In this document: one piece after another, positions 12,078-28,143 of the stretch | Layout of the letters: every line of letters starts with the position of its first letter | Position numbering within the stretch: the first letter of the stretch is position 1 | NCBI GenBank assembly: GCA_013076295.1 | Contig: RQOL01000413.1 | Span: 88,787-152,786, forward strand | Source of the DNA: Sanderia malayensis | Lineage: Eukaryota; Cnidaria; Scyphozoa; Semaeostomeae; Pelagiidae | DNA: 64,000 nt | Direction: 5' to 3' | Translations under genes and position numbers: made by a program | Notes under the pieces: generated by a model | Told to the model about the DNA's origin: nothing | Seen by the model: only the letters and a program-made list of their open reading frames with translations | Database searches by the model: none

Positions 12078-13735
12078 CCCTACAATACATACCCTACAAT
12101 ACATACCCTACAATACATACCCTACGATACATACCCTACAATACAAACCCTACAATACATACCCTACAATACATACCCTACAATACATACCCTACAATAC
12201 AAACCCTACAATACATACCCTACATACATACCCTACAATACATACCCTACAATAAATACCATACAATACATACCCTACAATAAATACCCTACAATACATA
12301 CCCTACAATACATACCCTACATACATACCCTACAATACATACCCTACAATACATACCCTACAACACAAACCCTACAATACATACCCTACAATACATACCC
12401 TACAATACATACCCTACAATACAAACCCTACAATACATACCCTACAATACATACCCTACAATAAATACCCTACAATAAATACCCTACAATACATACCCTA
12501 CAATACAAACCCTACAATACATACCCTACAATACATACCCTACTATATACCCTACAATACATACCCTACAATACATACCCTACATAACATACCCTACTAT
12601 ACTTACCCTACAATACAAACCCTACAATACATACCCTACGATACATACCCTACAATACATACCCTACAATACATACCTATAATACATACCCTACAATAAA
12701 TACCCTAAATACATACCCTACAATAATACCTACATAAAATACCCTACAATACATACCCTACAATACATACCCTACAATACATACCCACATACATACCCTA
12801 CAATACATACCCTACAATACATACCCTACAATACATACCCTACAATACATACCCTACAATACATACCTACAATACATACCCTACAATACATACCCTACAA
12901 TACATACCTACAATACATACCCTACAATACATACTACACGCAACATTCTAAAGAAAGATACCCTAAATACATACCCTACATAACATACCCTACAATACAT
13001 ACCCTACAATACATACCCTACAATACTACCCTACAATACATACCTACAATACATACCCTACAATACATACCCTACAATACATACCCTACAATACATACTA
13101 CAATACATACCCTACAACACATACCCTACAATACATACCCTACAATACATACCCTACAATACATACCCTACAATACATACCCTACAATACATACCCTACG
13201 ATACATACCCTACAATACATACCCTACAATACATACCCTACAATACATACCCTACGATACATACCCTACAATACATACCCTACAATACATACCCTACACT
13301 ACATACCTTACAATACATACCCTACAATACATACCCTACATACATACTCTACAATACATACCCTACAATACATACCCTACATACATACCCTACAATACAT
13401 ACCCTACAATACATACCCTACGATACATACCCTACAATACATACCCTACAATACATACCCTACAATACATACCCTACGATACATACCCTACAATACATAC
13501 CCTACAATACATACCCTACAATACATACCCTACGATACATACCCTACAATACATACCCTAAAATACATGCCCTACACTACATACCTTACAATACATACCC
13601 TACAATACATACCCTACATACATACTCTACAATACATACCCTACAATACATACCCTACAATACACACCTTACAATACATACCCTACAATACATAACCTAC
13701 AATACATACCCTACCATACATACCCTACAATACAC
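12078..13735. repeat. 14-bp minisatellite array 4
   Basis: Long CCCTACAATACATA array. At 12932-12958 it contains a short relic of the module A head (CGCAACATTCTAAAGAAAG) before the 14-mer resumes. Ragged monomers are concentrated at 12540-13100. Confidence 0.96.
12932..12958 (+). repeat. Relic of module A head inside the 14-mer array
   Basis: TACTACACGCAACATTCTAA continues as AGAAAGAT and matches the first bases of module A (TACTACGACGCAACATTTCT) with small losses. It then returns directly to CCCTAAATACATACCC. It marks a junction where nearly all of a module was removed. Confidence 0.8.
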
Positions 13736-15226
13736 ACGACGCCACATTTCTAAAGAAAGTAAAGGTGGGAGGTCGAATCTTCCCCCCTGCCAAGCGACCG
13801 CCCCGCGCCCACGCTGCCCCCCTGAAAGCCGCTTCCAATAGTTGCAAGCTTCAGTGTGAAGTTTGAAAAAAAAAAGTTGCCTTCAAAAATTAAATCAATC
13901 TTGGAAAATTTAAACTCAATCTGTAATAAAAAATATATCAAACTGTAGATAAGGAAACAGCGAATCCGATAAATATATTCACATTTCTTAACAGTGTTGT
14001 TTTGAATTTTAAGAGAGTATTTAGTGCAGCCCAACACAAAAGCCGTGAAAAAATTTATTCATCAGCCAACTTTAAGAACACAAAAATTCCCCTAACTTGG
14101 TCAAAATTTGTCCATTTGAACTCAAATTACACCAGCATGAAGCTAATACCTTGGCAAATAAATATCGAAAGTACTTGGGTGCATATGAAAAGCTTTTCGC
14201 AATTTTAGTTGTAAATTTTTGAAGTCCAAGACATGATTTTCTTCATAAAAAATAGCCGTGAAATCAAACCCTTGCAAAAAATAGCATTTCAAACACGATT
14301 CACCAAGTTTCAAATTAAATTAACGTGGCCAATTTTTGTCCTACACACCCCACGAAAATATCAACAAGAAGCTAATAGCTTGGCGAACATTTATCGAAAG
14401 TATTTGGGTGAAAAAACAAAGTTTTGGCAGGTTAAAAATTAATTTTCGCAAATGCAAAACACACGCGTGTTGCTTGAAAATTTCGTGTTTTTCAGCAAAA
14501 TCCAAACTCGGCTAAAACTGTCGAAAAACAGAGGAAAATTGACAAAACAAATATAACAACACCAGATAACTTTAGTTTTCGTGTAAATAAACAGTTATTG
14601 AAGATTTAAATGGACAAAATCGGCCCAGAACGACCCAAGAAAATCAAAATTGTCTTTGTGTTTTGGTTAGGCCCTCGAGCCGAAAGAAAAACGTGAGGTT
14701 AAACAAAACAAAACTCGTGCTATTTAAAGCCAAAAACAATTGAATAAAGGAAATACCTTGAAATAATTGTTCACCAATTGTTTCCACAGGTCTTGACAAC
14801 AATTGACACGTCTTTACAATTCATTTCCGGCACGCATTCACGTTTAAACCCGAGCAACTTGCCGCCCGTTCAACTAAAAAAACACGTGCTTCTCCCTGCT
14901 CGTTTTGCATCTCATTAACTCCGTCCTCGGAACTTTCTAGAAAGTCGGAACACAAAATTGGCCATAACTTCCGAACCGCTTGGAGTAGAAATTAGCCACA
15001 TACCTTACTTTCATCAGCACAATGCAGCGATCATTTCTATAACAATTTGCACCCTTATTCGCACCCCAAAAAAAAGCCTTATGATATCAAGCCCCGCTCC
15101 TTTGATCCCATTGTTTGGTGGAACGTTGCCATTGTTTTTTCGAACGTCGATTGTTCAAGAAACAATAGGTCATTGTTCAGAGTCGGCGGGTCACGTGTGA
15201 TCACATTTTATTAAATATAGACTAGC
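13736..15226 (+). repeat. Module A copy 4 (full length)
   Basis: Full module of about 1.49 kb with the internal duplication (about 14137 and 14367). The heat-shock-type element is at 14930-14942. It shares rare variants with copy 9 at 43 kb (ACAAATATAACAACACCAG, and GGTGGAACGTTGCCATTG, an extra segment near the end), so these two are recent sisters. Confidence 0.9.
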
Positions 15227-15563
15227 CGGGGGCACTCGCTTCGCTCGCTTCCCGGAGCCTCCGAAGCAACAAAAGTTTAGTGTGGTTGGCGCGCTTCGCG
15301 CGCTGCATTCGCTCCCGCTCATGCCCATACATACATACATACATACCTACATACATACATACATACATACATACATACATACCTACATACCTACATACAT
15401 ACATACATACATACATACATACATACATACATACATACATACATGGGCCGGGTTCGGTCGCTTCGCTCCCTCCCCGGAGCCCGTCAAGTAGACAAAGCTT
15501 AATCTGGTTGGCGCGCTTCGCGCGCTCCATTCGCTGCCGCTCATGCCCATACATACATACATA
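15227..15563 (+). repeat. GC-rich core / (CATA)n cluster 4, two cores
   Basis: Two cores with (CATA)n containing several CCTACATA steps. Both hairpin stems are intact. The last CATA tract passes into the 14-mer array. Confidence 0.95.
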
Positions 15564-16205
15564 CCCTACAATACATACCCTACAATACATACCCTACGAT
15601 ACATACCCTACGATACATACCCTACGATACATACCCTATGATACATACCCTACGATACATACCCTACGATACATACCCTACAATACATACCTTATAATAC
15701 ATACCCTACAATACAAACCCTACAATACAAACCCTACAATACATACCCTACAATACATACCCTACAATACATACCCTACAATACAAACCCTACTATTCAT
15801 ACCCTACAATACATACCTTACAATACATACCCTACACTACATAACCTACAATACATACCCTACAATACATACCCTACTATACATACCCTACAATAAATAC
15901 CCTACAATACATACCCTACAATAAATACCCTACTATTCATACCCTACAATACATACCTTACAATACATACCCTACACTACATAACCTACAATACATACCC
16001 TACAATACATACCCTACTATACATACCCTACAATGCATACCCTACAATACATACCCTACAATACATACCCTACAATACATACCCTACAATAAATACCCTA
16101 CAATAAATACCCTACAATACATACCCTACAATAAATACCCTACAATAAATACCCTACAATAAATACCTTACAATACATACCTTACCATACATACCTTACC
16201 ATACA
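15564..16205. repeat. 14-bp minisatellite array 5
   Basis: CCCTACAATACATA array rich in CTACGATAC and CTACTATTC variants. An internal stretch of about 170 bp (CTACTATTCATACCC onward) occurs twice, at about 15791 and 15931. It breaks off at 16205 into the middle of module A. Confidence 0.96.
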
Positions 16206-16541
16206 AAGTCTTAAAAAGCACGTGCTTCTCCTTGCTCGTTTTGCATCTCATTAACTCCGTCCTCGGAACTTTCTAGAAAGTCGGAACACAAAATGGGCCA
16301 TAACTTCCGAACTGTTTGGAGTAGAAATTAGCCACATACTTTACTTTCATCAGCGCAATGCAGCGATAATTTTGATACCAATTTGCACCCTTATTGATCC
16401 CCAGAAAAAAAGCCTTTGTGTTCACAACGAAATTCCTTTGATCCCATTGTTCGGTCGAGCGTCAATTGTTCAAGAAACAATAGCCCATTGTCTAGAGTCG
16501 GCGTGTCACGTGTCGACGTAGATTATATAATAGAGACTAGC
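16206..16541 (+). repeat. Module A copy 5 (3' third only)
   Basis: Begins inside the module at AAAAAGCACGTGCTTCTCC and runs to its end, so the first about 1.1 kb is missing. It retains the heat-shock-type element (16266-16278), both CACGTG boxes and the ATTGTT cluster. Same subtype as copies 1 and 3. Confidence 0.9.
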
Positions 16542-16882
16542 CAGGGGCCCGGTCGCTACGCTCCCTCCCCGGAGCCCCTTAAGTAACAAAAGTTTAATGT
16601 GGTTGGCGCGCTTCGCGCGCTGCATTCGCTTCCGCTCATGCCCATACATACATACATACATACATACATACATACCTACATACATACATGCATACATACA
16701 TACATACATACATACATACATACATGAGCCGGGTTCGGTCGCTTCGCTCCCTCCCCGGAGCCCAGCAAGTAAACAAAGCTTAATCTGGTTGGCGCGCTCC
16801 GCGCGCTGCATTCGCTACCGCCTGTGCCCATACATACATACATACATAGATACATACATACATACATACCTACATACATACA

Positions 16883-16915
<33 letters not shown>

Positions 16916-17034
16916 GAGCCGGGTTCGGTCGCTTCGCTCCCTCCCCGGAGCCCGTCAAGTAAACAAAGCTTAATCTGGTTGGCGCGCTTTGCGCACTGCA
17001 TTCGCTACCGCTCATGCCCATACATACATACATA
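16542..17034 (+). repeat. GC-rich core / (CATA)n cluster 5, three cores
   Basis: Three cores. Hairpin loops are TTC and TCC in the first two. The third reads GCGCGC-TTT-GCGCAC, with one mismatched stem pair. Confidence 0.95.
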
Positions 17035-20000
17035 CCCTACAATACATACCGTACAATACATACAATAAATACCCTACAATACATACCCTACAAAACATAC
17101 CCTACAATAAATACCCTACAATACATACCCTACATAACATACCCTACAAACATACCCTACAATACATACCCTACAATACATACCCTACAATACATACCCT
17201 ACAATTCATACCCTACAATACATACAATAAATACCCTACAATACATACCCTACAAACATACCCTACAGTACATACCCTACAATACATACCCTACAATACA
17301 TACCCTACAATACATACCCTACAATAAATACCATACAATACATACCCTACAATAAATACCCTACAATACAAACCCTACAATACATACCCTACAATACATA
17401 CCCTACAGTACATACCCTACAATACATACCCTACAATACATACCCTACAATGCATACCCTACAATACATACCCTACAATTAATACCATACAATACAAACC
17501 CTACATTACATACCCTACAATACATACCCTACAATAAATACCCTACAATACATACCCTACAATACATACCCTACAATAAATACCCTACAATACATACCCT
17601 ACAATACATACCCTACAATACATACCCTACAATACATACCCTACAATACATACCCTATAATACATACCCTACAAAAAATACCCTACCATACATACCCTAC
17701 AATAAATACACTACCATACATACCCTACAATACATACCCTACAATAAATACCTTACAATACATACCCTACAATACATACCCTACAATACATACCCTACGA
17801 TACATACCCTACAATACATACCCTACAATACATACCCTATAATACATACCCTACAATAAATACCCTACAATACATACCCTACAATAAATACCTTACAATA
17901 AATACCCTACAATACATACCCTACAATACATACCCTACAATACATACCGTACAACACATACCCTACATAACATACCCTATAATACATACCCTACAATACA
18001 TACCCTACAATACATACCCCACGATAAATACCCTACAATACATACCCTACAATACATACCCTACAATACATACACTACCATACATACCCTACAATACATA
18101 CCCTACAATAAATACCTTACAATACATACCCTACAATACATACCCTACAATACATACCCTACGATACATACCCTACAATACATACCCTACAATACATACC
18201 CTATAATACATACCCTACAATAAATACCCTACAATACATACCCTACAATAAATACACTACCATACATACCCTACAATACATACCCTACAATAAATACCTT
18301 ACAATACATACCCTACAATACATACCCTACAATACATACCCCACGATACATACCCTACAATACATACCCTACAATACATACCCTACAATACATCCACTAC
18401 CATACATACCCTACAATACATACCCTACAATAAATACCTTACAATACATACCCTACAATACATACCCTACAATACATACCCTACAATACATACCCTACAA
18501 TACATACCCTACAATACATACCCTACAATACATACCCCACGATACATACCCTACAATACATACCCTACAATACATACCCTACAATACATACCCTACAATA
18601 CATACCCTACAATACATACCCTACGATACATACCCTACAATACATACCCTACAATACATACCCTATAATAGATACCCTACAATAAATACCCTACAATACA
18701 TACCCTACAATACATACCTTACAATAAATACCCTACAATACATACCCTACAATACATACCCTACAATACATACCCCACGATACATACCCTACATAACATA
18801 CCCTATAATACATACCCTACAATAAATACCCTACAATAAATACCTTACAATAAATACCCTACAATACATACCCTACAATACATACCCTACAATACATACC
18901 CCAGGATACATACCCTACAATACATACCCTACAATACATGCCCTACAATACATACACTACCATACATACCCTACAATACATACCCTACAATAAATACCTT
19001 ACAATACATACCCTACAATACATACCCTACAATACATACCCTACGATACATACCCTACAATACATACCCTACAATACATACCCTATAATACATACCCTAC
19101 AATAAATACCCTACAATACATACCCTACAATAAATACACTACCATACATACCCTACAATACATACCCTACAATAAATACCTTACAATACATACCCTACAA
19201 TACATACCCTACAATACATACCCCACGATACATACCCTACAATACATACCCTACAATACATACCCTACAATACATCCACTACCATACATACCCTACAATA
19301 CATACACTACCATACATACCCTACAATACATACCCTACAATAAATACCTTACAATACATACCCTACAATACATACCCTACAATACATACCCTACGATACA
19401 TACCCTACAATACATACCCTACAATACATACCCTATAATACATACCCTACAATACATACCCTACAATACATACCCTACGATACATACCCTACAATACATA
19501 CCCTACAATACATACCCTATAATACATACCCTACAATAAAAACCCTACAATACATACCCTACAATAAATACACTACCATACATACCCTACAATACATACC
19601 CTACAATAAAAACCTTACAATACATACCCTACAATACATACCCTACAATACATACCCCACGATACATACCCTACAATACATACCCTACAATACATACCCT
19701 ACAATACATCCACTACCATACATACCCTACAATACATACCCTACAATAAATACCTTACAATACATACCCTACAATACATACCCTACGATACATACCCTAC
19801 AATACATACCCTACAATACATACCCTATAAAACATACCCTACAATAAATACCCTACAATACATACCCTACAATGAATACACTACCATACATACCCTACAA
19901 TACATACCCTACAATAAATACCTTACAATACATACCCTACAATACAATACATACCCTACAATACAATACATACCCTACAATACATACCCCAGGATACATA

Positions 20001-23000
20001 CCCTACAATACATACCCTACAATACATGCCCTACAATACATACACTACCATACATACCCTACAATACATACCCTACAATAAATACCTTACAATACATACC
20101 CTACAATACATACCCTACAATACATACCCTACGATACATACCCTACAATACATACCCTACAATACATACCCTATAATACATACCCTACAATAAATACCCT
20201 ACAATACATACCCTACAATAAATACACTACCATACATACCCTACAATACATACCCTACAATACATACCCTATAATACATACCCTACAATAAATACCCTAC
20301 AATAAATACCCTACAATACATACCCTACAACACATACCCTACATAACATACCCTATAATACATACCCTACAATACATACCCTACAATACATACCCTACAA
20401 TACATACCCTACAATACATACCCTACAATACATACCCTACAATACATACCTTACAATACATACCCTACAATAAATACCCTACAATACATACCCTACAATA
20501 CATACCCTACAATACATACCCTACAATACATACCCTACAATACATACCCTACAATACATACCCTATAATACATACCCTACAAAAAATACCCTACAATACA
20601 TACCCTACAATAAATACACTACCATACATACCCTACAATACATACCCTACAATAAATACCTTACAATACATACCTACAATACATACCTACAATACATACC
20701 CCCTACGATACATACCCTACAATACATACCCTACAATACATACCCTATAATACATACCCTACAATAAATACCCTACAATACATACCCTACAATAAATACC
20801 TTACAATAAATACCCTACAATACATACCCTACAATACATACCCTACAATACATACCGTACAACACATACCCTACATAACATACCCTATAATACATACCCT
20901 ACAATACATACCCTACAATAAATACCTTACAATAAATACACTACAATACATACCCTACAATACATACCCTACAATACATACCCCACGATAAATACCCTAC
21001 AATACATACCCTACAATACATACCCTACAATACATACACTACCATACATACCCTACAATACATACCCTACAATAAATACCTTACAATACATACCCTACAA
21101 TACATACCCTACAATACATACCCTACGATACATACCCTACAATACATACCCTACAATACATACCCTATAATACATACCCTACAATAAATACCCTACAATA
21201 AATACCCTACAATACATACCCTACAATACATACCCTACAATAAATACCTTACAATACATACCCTACAATACATACCCTACAATACATACCCTACAATACA
21301 TACCCTACAATACATACCCTACAATACATACCCTACAATACATACCCCACGATACATACCCTACAATACATACCCTACAATACATACCCTACAATACATA
21401 CACTACAATACATACCGTACAATACATACCCTACAATAAATACCTTACAATACATACCCTACAATACATACCCTACAATACATACCCTACGATACATACC
21501 CTACAATACATACCCTACAATACATACCCTATAATAGATACCCTACAATAAATACCCTAAAATACATACCCTACAATAAATACCTTACAATAAATACCCT
21601 ACAATACATACCCTACAATACATACCCTACAATACATACCCCACGATACATACCCTACATAACATATCCTATAATACATACCCTACAATAAATACCCTAC
21701 AATAAATACCTTACAATAAATACCCTACAATACATACCCTACAATACATACCCTACAATACTTACCCCAGGATACATACCCTACAATACATACCCTACAA
21801 TACATGCCCTACAATACATACACTACCATACATACCCTACAATACATACCCTACAATAAATACCTTACATATACCCTACAATACATACCCTACAATACAT
21901 ACCCTACAATACATACCCCACGATACATACCCTACATAAATACCCTATAATACATACCCTACAATAAATACCCTACAATAAATACCTTACAATAAATACC
22001 CTACAATACATACCCTACAATACATACCCTACAATACATACCCCACGATACATACCCTACAATACATACCCTACAATACATACCCTACAATACATCCACT
22101 ACCATACATACCCTACAATACATACCCTACAATAAATACCTTACAATACATACCCTACATACATACCCTACAATACATACCTACAATACATACCCTACAA
22201 TACATACACAATACATACCCTACAATACATACCCCACGATACATACCCTACAATACATACCCTACAATACATACCCTACAATACATACACTACAATACAT
22301 ACCGTACAATACATACCCTACAATAAATACCTTACAATACATACCCTACAATTACCCTACAATACATACCCTACGATACATAGCCTACAATACATACCCT
22401 ACAATACATACCCTATAATAGATACCCTACAATAAATACCCTAAAATACATACCCTACAATAAATACCTTACAATAAATACCCTACAATACATACCCTAC
22501 AATACATACCCTACAATACATACCCCACGATACATACCCGACATAACATATCCTATAATACATACCCTACAATAAATACCCTACAATAAATACCTTACAA
22601 TAAATACCCTAAAATACATACCCTACAATACATACCCTACAATACTTACCCCAGGATACATACCCTACAATACATACCTACAATACATGCCCTACAATAC
22701 ATACACTACCATACATACCCTACAAATACATACCTACAATAAATACCTTACAATACTACCCTACAATACATACCCTACATACATACCCTACGATACATAC
22801 CTACAATACATACCTACAATAATACCCTATAATACATACCTACAATAAATACCCTACAATACATACCCTACAATAAATACACTACCATACATACCCTACA
22901 ATACATACCCTACAATAAATACCTTACAATACATACCCTACAATACATACCCTACAATACATACCCTACGATACATACCCTACATACATACCCTACAATA

Positions 23001-26000
23001 CATACCCTACAATACATACCCTACATACATACCCTACAATACATACCCTACAATACATACCCTACAATACATACCCTACAATACATACCCTACAATACAT
23101 ACCCTACAATACATACCCTACAATACATACCCTACAATACATACCCTACAATACATACCCTACAATAAATACCTACAATACATACCCTACAATACATACC
23201 CTACAATACATACCCTACAACATACCCTACAATACATACCCTACAATACATACCCTATAATACATACCCTACAAAAATACCCTACAATAAATACCCTACA
23301 ATACATACCCTACAATAATACCTACAATAAATACCCTATACAATACATACCCTACAATACATACCTACAATACATACCCTACATACATACCCTACAATAA
23401 CATACCCTATAATACATACCCTACAATAAATACCCTACAATAATACCTTACAATAATACCCTACAATACATACCCTACATGCATACCCTACAATACATAC
23501 CCTACAATACATACCCTACAATACATACCCTACAATACATACCCTACAAACATACCCTACAATAAATACCTACAATACATACCCTACAATACATACCCTA
23601 CAATACATACCCTACATACATACCCTACAATACATACCCTACAATACATACACAACCCAATACATACCCTACAATAAATACCCTACAATAAATACCTACA
23701 ATACATACCCTACAATAAATACCTTACAATAAATACCCTACAATACATACCCTACAATACATACCCTACAATACATACCCACATACATACCCTACATACA
23801 TACCCTACAATACATACCCTACAATACATACCCTACAATAAATACCTTACAATAAATACCCTACAATACATACCCTACAATACATACCCTACAATACATA
23901 CCCTACATACATACCCTACAATACATACCCTACAATACATACCCTACAATACATACACTACATACATACCCTACAATAATACCCTACAATAATACCTTAC
24001 AATACATACCCTACAATACATACCCTACAATACATACCCTACATACATACCCTACAATACATACCCTACAATACATACCCTATAATACATACCCTACAAT
24101 ACATACCCTACAATACATACCCTACAATACATACACTACATACATACCCTACAATACATACCCTACAATAAATACCTTACAATAAATACCCTACAATACA
24201 TACCCTACAATACATACCCTACAATACATACCCACATACATACCCTACAATACATACCCTACAATACATACCCTACAATACATACTACATACATACCCTA
24301 CAATACATACCCTACAATAAATACCCTACAATACATACCCTACAATACATACCCTACAATACATACCCTACAATACATACCCTACAATACATACCCTACA
24401 ATACATACCCTACAATACATACCCTACAATACATACCCTACAATAAATACCCTACAATACATACCCATATACATACCCTACAATAAATACCCTACAATAA
24501 ATACCCTACAATACATACCCTACAAAAATACCTACAATAAATACCCTACAATACATACCCTACAAGACATACCCTACAATACATACCCCATACATACCCT
24601 ACATACATACCCTACAATACATACCCTACAATACATACCCTACAATAAATACCTTACAATACAACCCTACAATACATACCCTACAATACATACCCTACAA
24701 TACATACCCATACATACCCTACAATACATACTACAATACATACCCACAATACATACACTACCATACATACCCTACAATACATACCCTACAAATAAATACC
24801 TACAATACATACCCTACAATACATACCCTACAATACATACCCTACATACATACCCTACAATACATACCCTACAATACATACCCTATAATACATACCCTAC
24901 AATAAATACCCTACAATACATACCCTACAATATACCTACCATACATACCCTACAATACATACCCTACAATAAATACCTTACAATACATACCCTACAATAC
25001 ATACCCTACAATACATACCCTACGATACATACCCTACAATACATACCCTACAATACATACCCTATAATACACACCCTACAATAATACCCTACAATACATA
25101 CCCTACAAAAAACCCTACATAGATACCTTACAATAAATACCCTACAATACATACCCTACAATACATACCCTACAATACATACCCCACGATACATACCCTA
25201 CAATACATACCCTACAATACATACCCTACAATACATACCTACCAACATACCCTACAATACATACCCTACAATAAATACCTTACAATACATACCCTACAAT
25301 ACATACCCTACAATACATTACCCTACGATACATACCCTACAATACATACCCTACAATACATACCCTATAATACCCTACCATAAATACCCTAAAATACATA
25401 CCCTACAATAATACCCTACAATAAATACCCTACAATACATACCCTATAATACATACCCTACAATATACCCTACGATACATACCCTACAATAACATACCCT
25501 ATAATACATACCCTAACAATACATACCATACATACCCTACAATACATACCCTACAATAAATACCCTACAATAATACCCTACAATACATACCCTACAATAA
25601 TACCCTACAATACATACCCTACAATACAATACCCTACAATAAATACCCTACAATAAATACCTTACAATACATACCCTACAATACATACCCTACAATAATA
25701 CCCTACAATAAATACCCTACAATACATACCCTACAATAAATACCCTACAACATACCCTACAATACATACCCTACAATAAATACCCTACAATAATCCTACA
25801 ATACATACCCTACAATAAATACCCTACAATAAATACCCTAACAATAAATACCCTTACAATACATACCCTACAATACATACCCTACATAACATACCCTACA
25901 ATACAATACCCTACGATACATACCCTACGATACATACCCTACGATACATACCCTACGATACATACCCTACGATACAACCCTACAATACATACCCTACATA

Positions 26001-26370
26001 CATACCCTACATACATACCCTACATACAATACAATAACCCTACAATACAAACCCTACAATACATACCCTACAATACATACCCTACAATACATACCCTACA
26101 ATCAAACCCTACTATTCATACCCCAATACATACCTTACAATACATACCCTACAATGCATACCCTACAATACATACCCTACAATACATACCCTACAATACA
26201 TACCCTACAATAAATACCCTACAATAAATACCCTACAATACATACCCTACATAACAACCCGACAATACATACCCTACAATACATACCCTACAATACATAC
26301 TTTACAATACATACCCTACATAACATACCCTACAATACATACCCTACAATACATACCCTACAATACATAC
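17035..26370. repeat. 14-bp minisatellite array 6, about 9.3 kb
   Basis: The longest uninterrupted array. From 17035 to about 21850 nearly every monomer is 14 bp, and variant monomers recur in the same order. The string with CATCCACTACC recurs at 18391, 19273 and 19707 (spacings 882 and 434), and CTATAATAGATACCC at 18661, 21531 and 22411 (last spacing 880). This is higher-order structure of about 31 and 63 monomers. From about 21850 onward, monomers with missing bases become common. No gene. Confidence 0.97.
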
Positions 26371-27836
26371 TATACGACGCAAAATTTCTAAAGAAAGTAA
26401 AGGTGGGAGCTCGAATCTTCCCCCCTGACAATCGACCGCCCCTGCGCCCACCCTGCCGCCCCCCTGAAAGCCGAAGGTTGATAGCTTCAGTGTGAAGTTT
26501 GAAAAAAAAAAGTTGCCTTCAAAATTTAATCAATCTTGGAAAATTTAAACTCAATCTCTAATAAAATATATATCAAACTGTAGCTAAGGAAACAGCGAAT
26601 CCGATAAATATATTCACATTTCTTAACAGTTTTGTTCTGAATTTTAAGCGAGTATTTAGTGCAGCCCAAGACAAAAGCCGTGAAAAATTATTCATCAGCC
26701 AACTTTAAAAACACAAAAATTCCCCTAACTTGGTCACAATTTGTCCATTTGAACTCAAATTACACCAACATGAAGCTGATACCTTGGCGAATAAGTATCG
26801 AAAGTAATTGGGTGCATTTAAAATGCTTTTCCCAATTTTAGTTGTACATTTTTGAAGTCCAAGACATGATTTTGTTGATCAAAAATAGCCCTGAAATCAA
26901 ACCCGTGAAAAAAATAGCAATTGAAACACGATTCACCAACTTTCAAATTAAATTAACGTGGCCAATTTTTGTCCTACAGAACCCCCGAAAATATCAAAAT
27001 GAAGCTAATAGCTTGGCGAACATTTATCGAAAGTATTTGGGTGAAAAAAACAAAGTTTTGGCAGGTTAAAAATTAATTTTCGCAAATGCAAAACACACGC
27101 GTGTTGCTTGAAAATTTCGTGTTTTCCAGCAAAACCCAAACTCGGCCAAAACTGTCCAAAAACAGAGGAAAATCAACAAAACAAAAAAAACAAAGCCATA
27201 TAACTTTAGTTCTCGTGTAAATAAACAGTTATCGAAAGTTTAAATGGAGAAAATCGACCCAGAACGACCCGAGAAATTCAAAATTGTCTTCGTGTTTTGG
27301 TTAGGCCCTCGAGCCGAAAGAAAAACGTGAGGTTAAACAAAACAAAACTCGTGCTATTTAAAGCCAAAAACAATTGAATAAAGGAAATACCTTGAAATAA
27401 TTGTCCACACATTGTCTCCACAGGTCCTGAGAACAATTGACACGTCTTTACAATTGATTTCCGGCACGTATTCGTGGTTAAACCCGAGCAAGTTGCCGCC
27501 CGTTCAACGAAAAAAACACGTGCTTCTCCCTGCTCGTTTTGCATCTCATTAACTCCGTCCTGGGAACTTTCTAGAAAGTCGGAACACAAAATGGGCCATA
27601 ACTCCCGAACCGCTGGGGTTAGAAATTAACCAAATAGTACACTGTCATCAGCACAATGCAGCGATCATTTCTATACCGATTTGCACCCTTATTGAGCCCC
27701 CAAAAAAAAGCCTTTATGGATACAACGAAATTCCTTTGATCCCATTGTTCGGTCGAACGTTGATTGTTCAAGAAACAATAGACCATTGTTTAGAGTCGGC
27801 GGGTCACGTGTCGACGTAGATTATATATATTAGACG
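26371..27836 (+). repeat. Module A copy 6 (full length)
   Basis: Full module; heat-shock-type element at 27564-27576. It groups with copy 2 by its 3' variants (CGCTGGGGTTAGAAATTAACC, TTTATGGATACAACG). Its end is shortened: TAGATTATATATATTAGAC runs straight into GTCAAGTACAAAAAG of the next core, skipping the usual GCCGGGGGC start. Confidence 0.9.
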
Positions 27837-28143
27837 TCAAGTACAAAAAGTTTAATGTGGTTGGCGCGCTTCGCGCGCTGCATTCGCTCCCGCTCATGCC
27901 CATACATACATACATACCTACATACCTACATACATACATACATACATACCCTACATACATACATACATACATACATACATACATACATACATACATACAT
28001 ACATGCATGAGCCGGGTTCGGTCGCTTCGCTCCCTCCCCGGAGCCCGTCAAGTAAACACAGCTTAATTTGGTTGGCGCGCTCCGCGCGCTGCATTCGCTG
28101 CCGCTCATGCCCATACATACATACATACATACTTACATACATA
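27837..28143 (+). repeat. GC-rich core / (CATA)n cluster 6, two cores
   Basis: The first core lacks its 5' GC strip. The second has hairpin GCGCGC-TCC-GCGCGC, so only the loop differs from the usual form. Confidence 0.95.
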
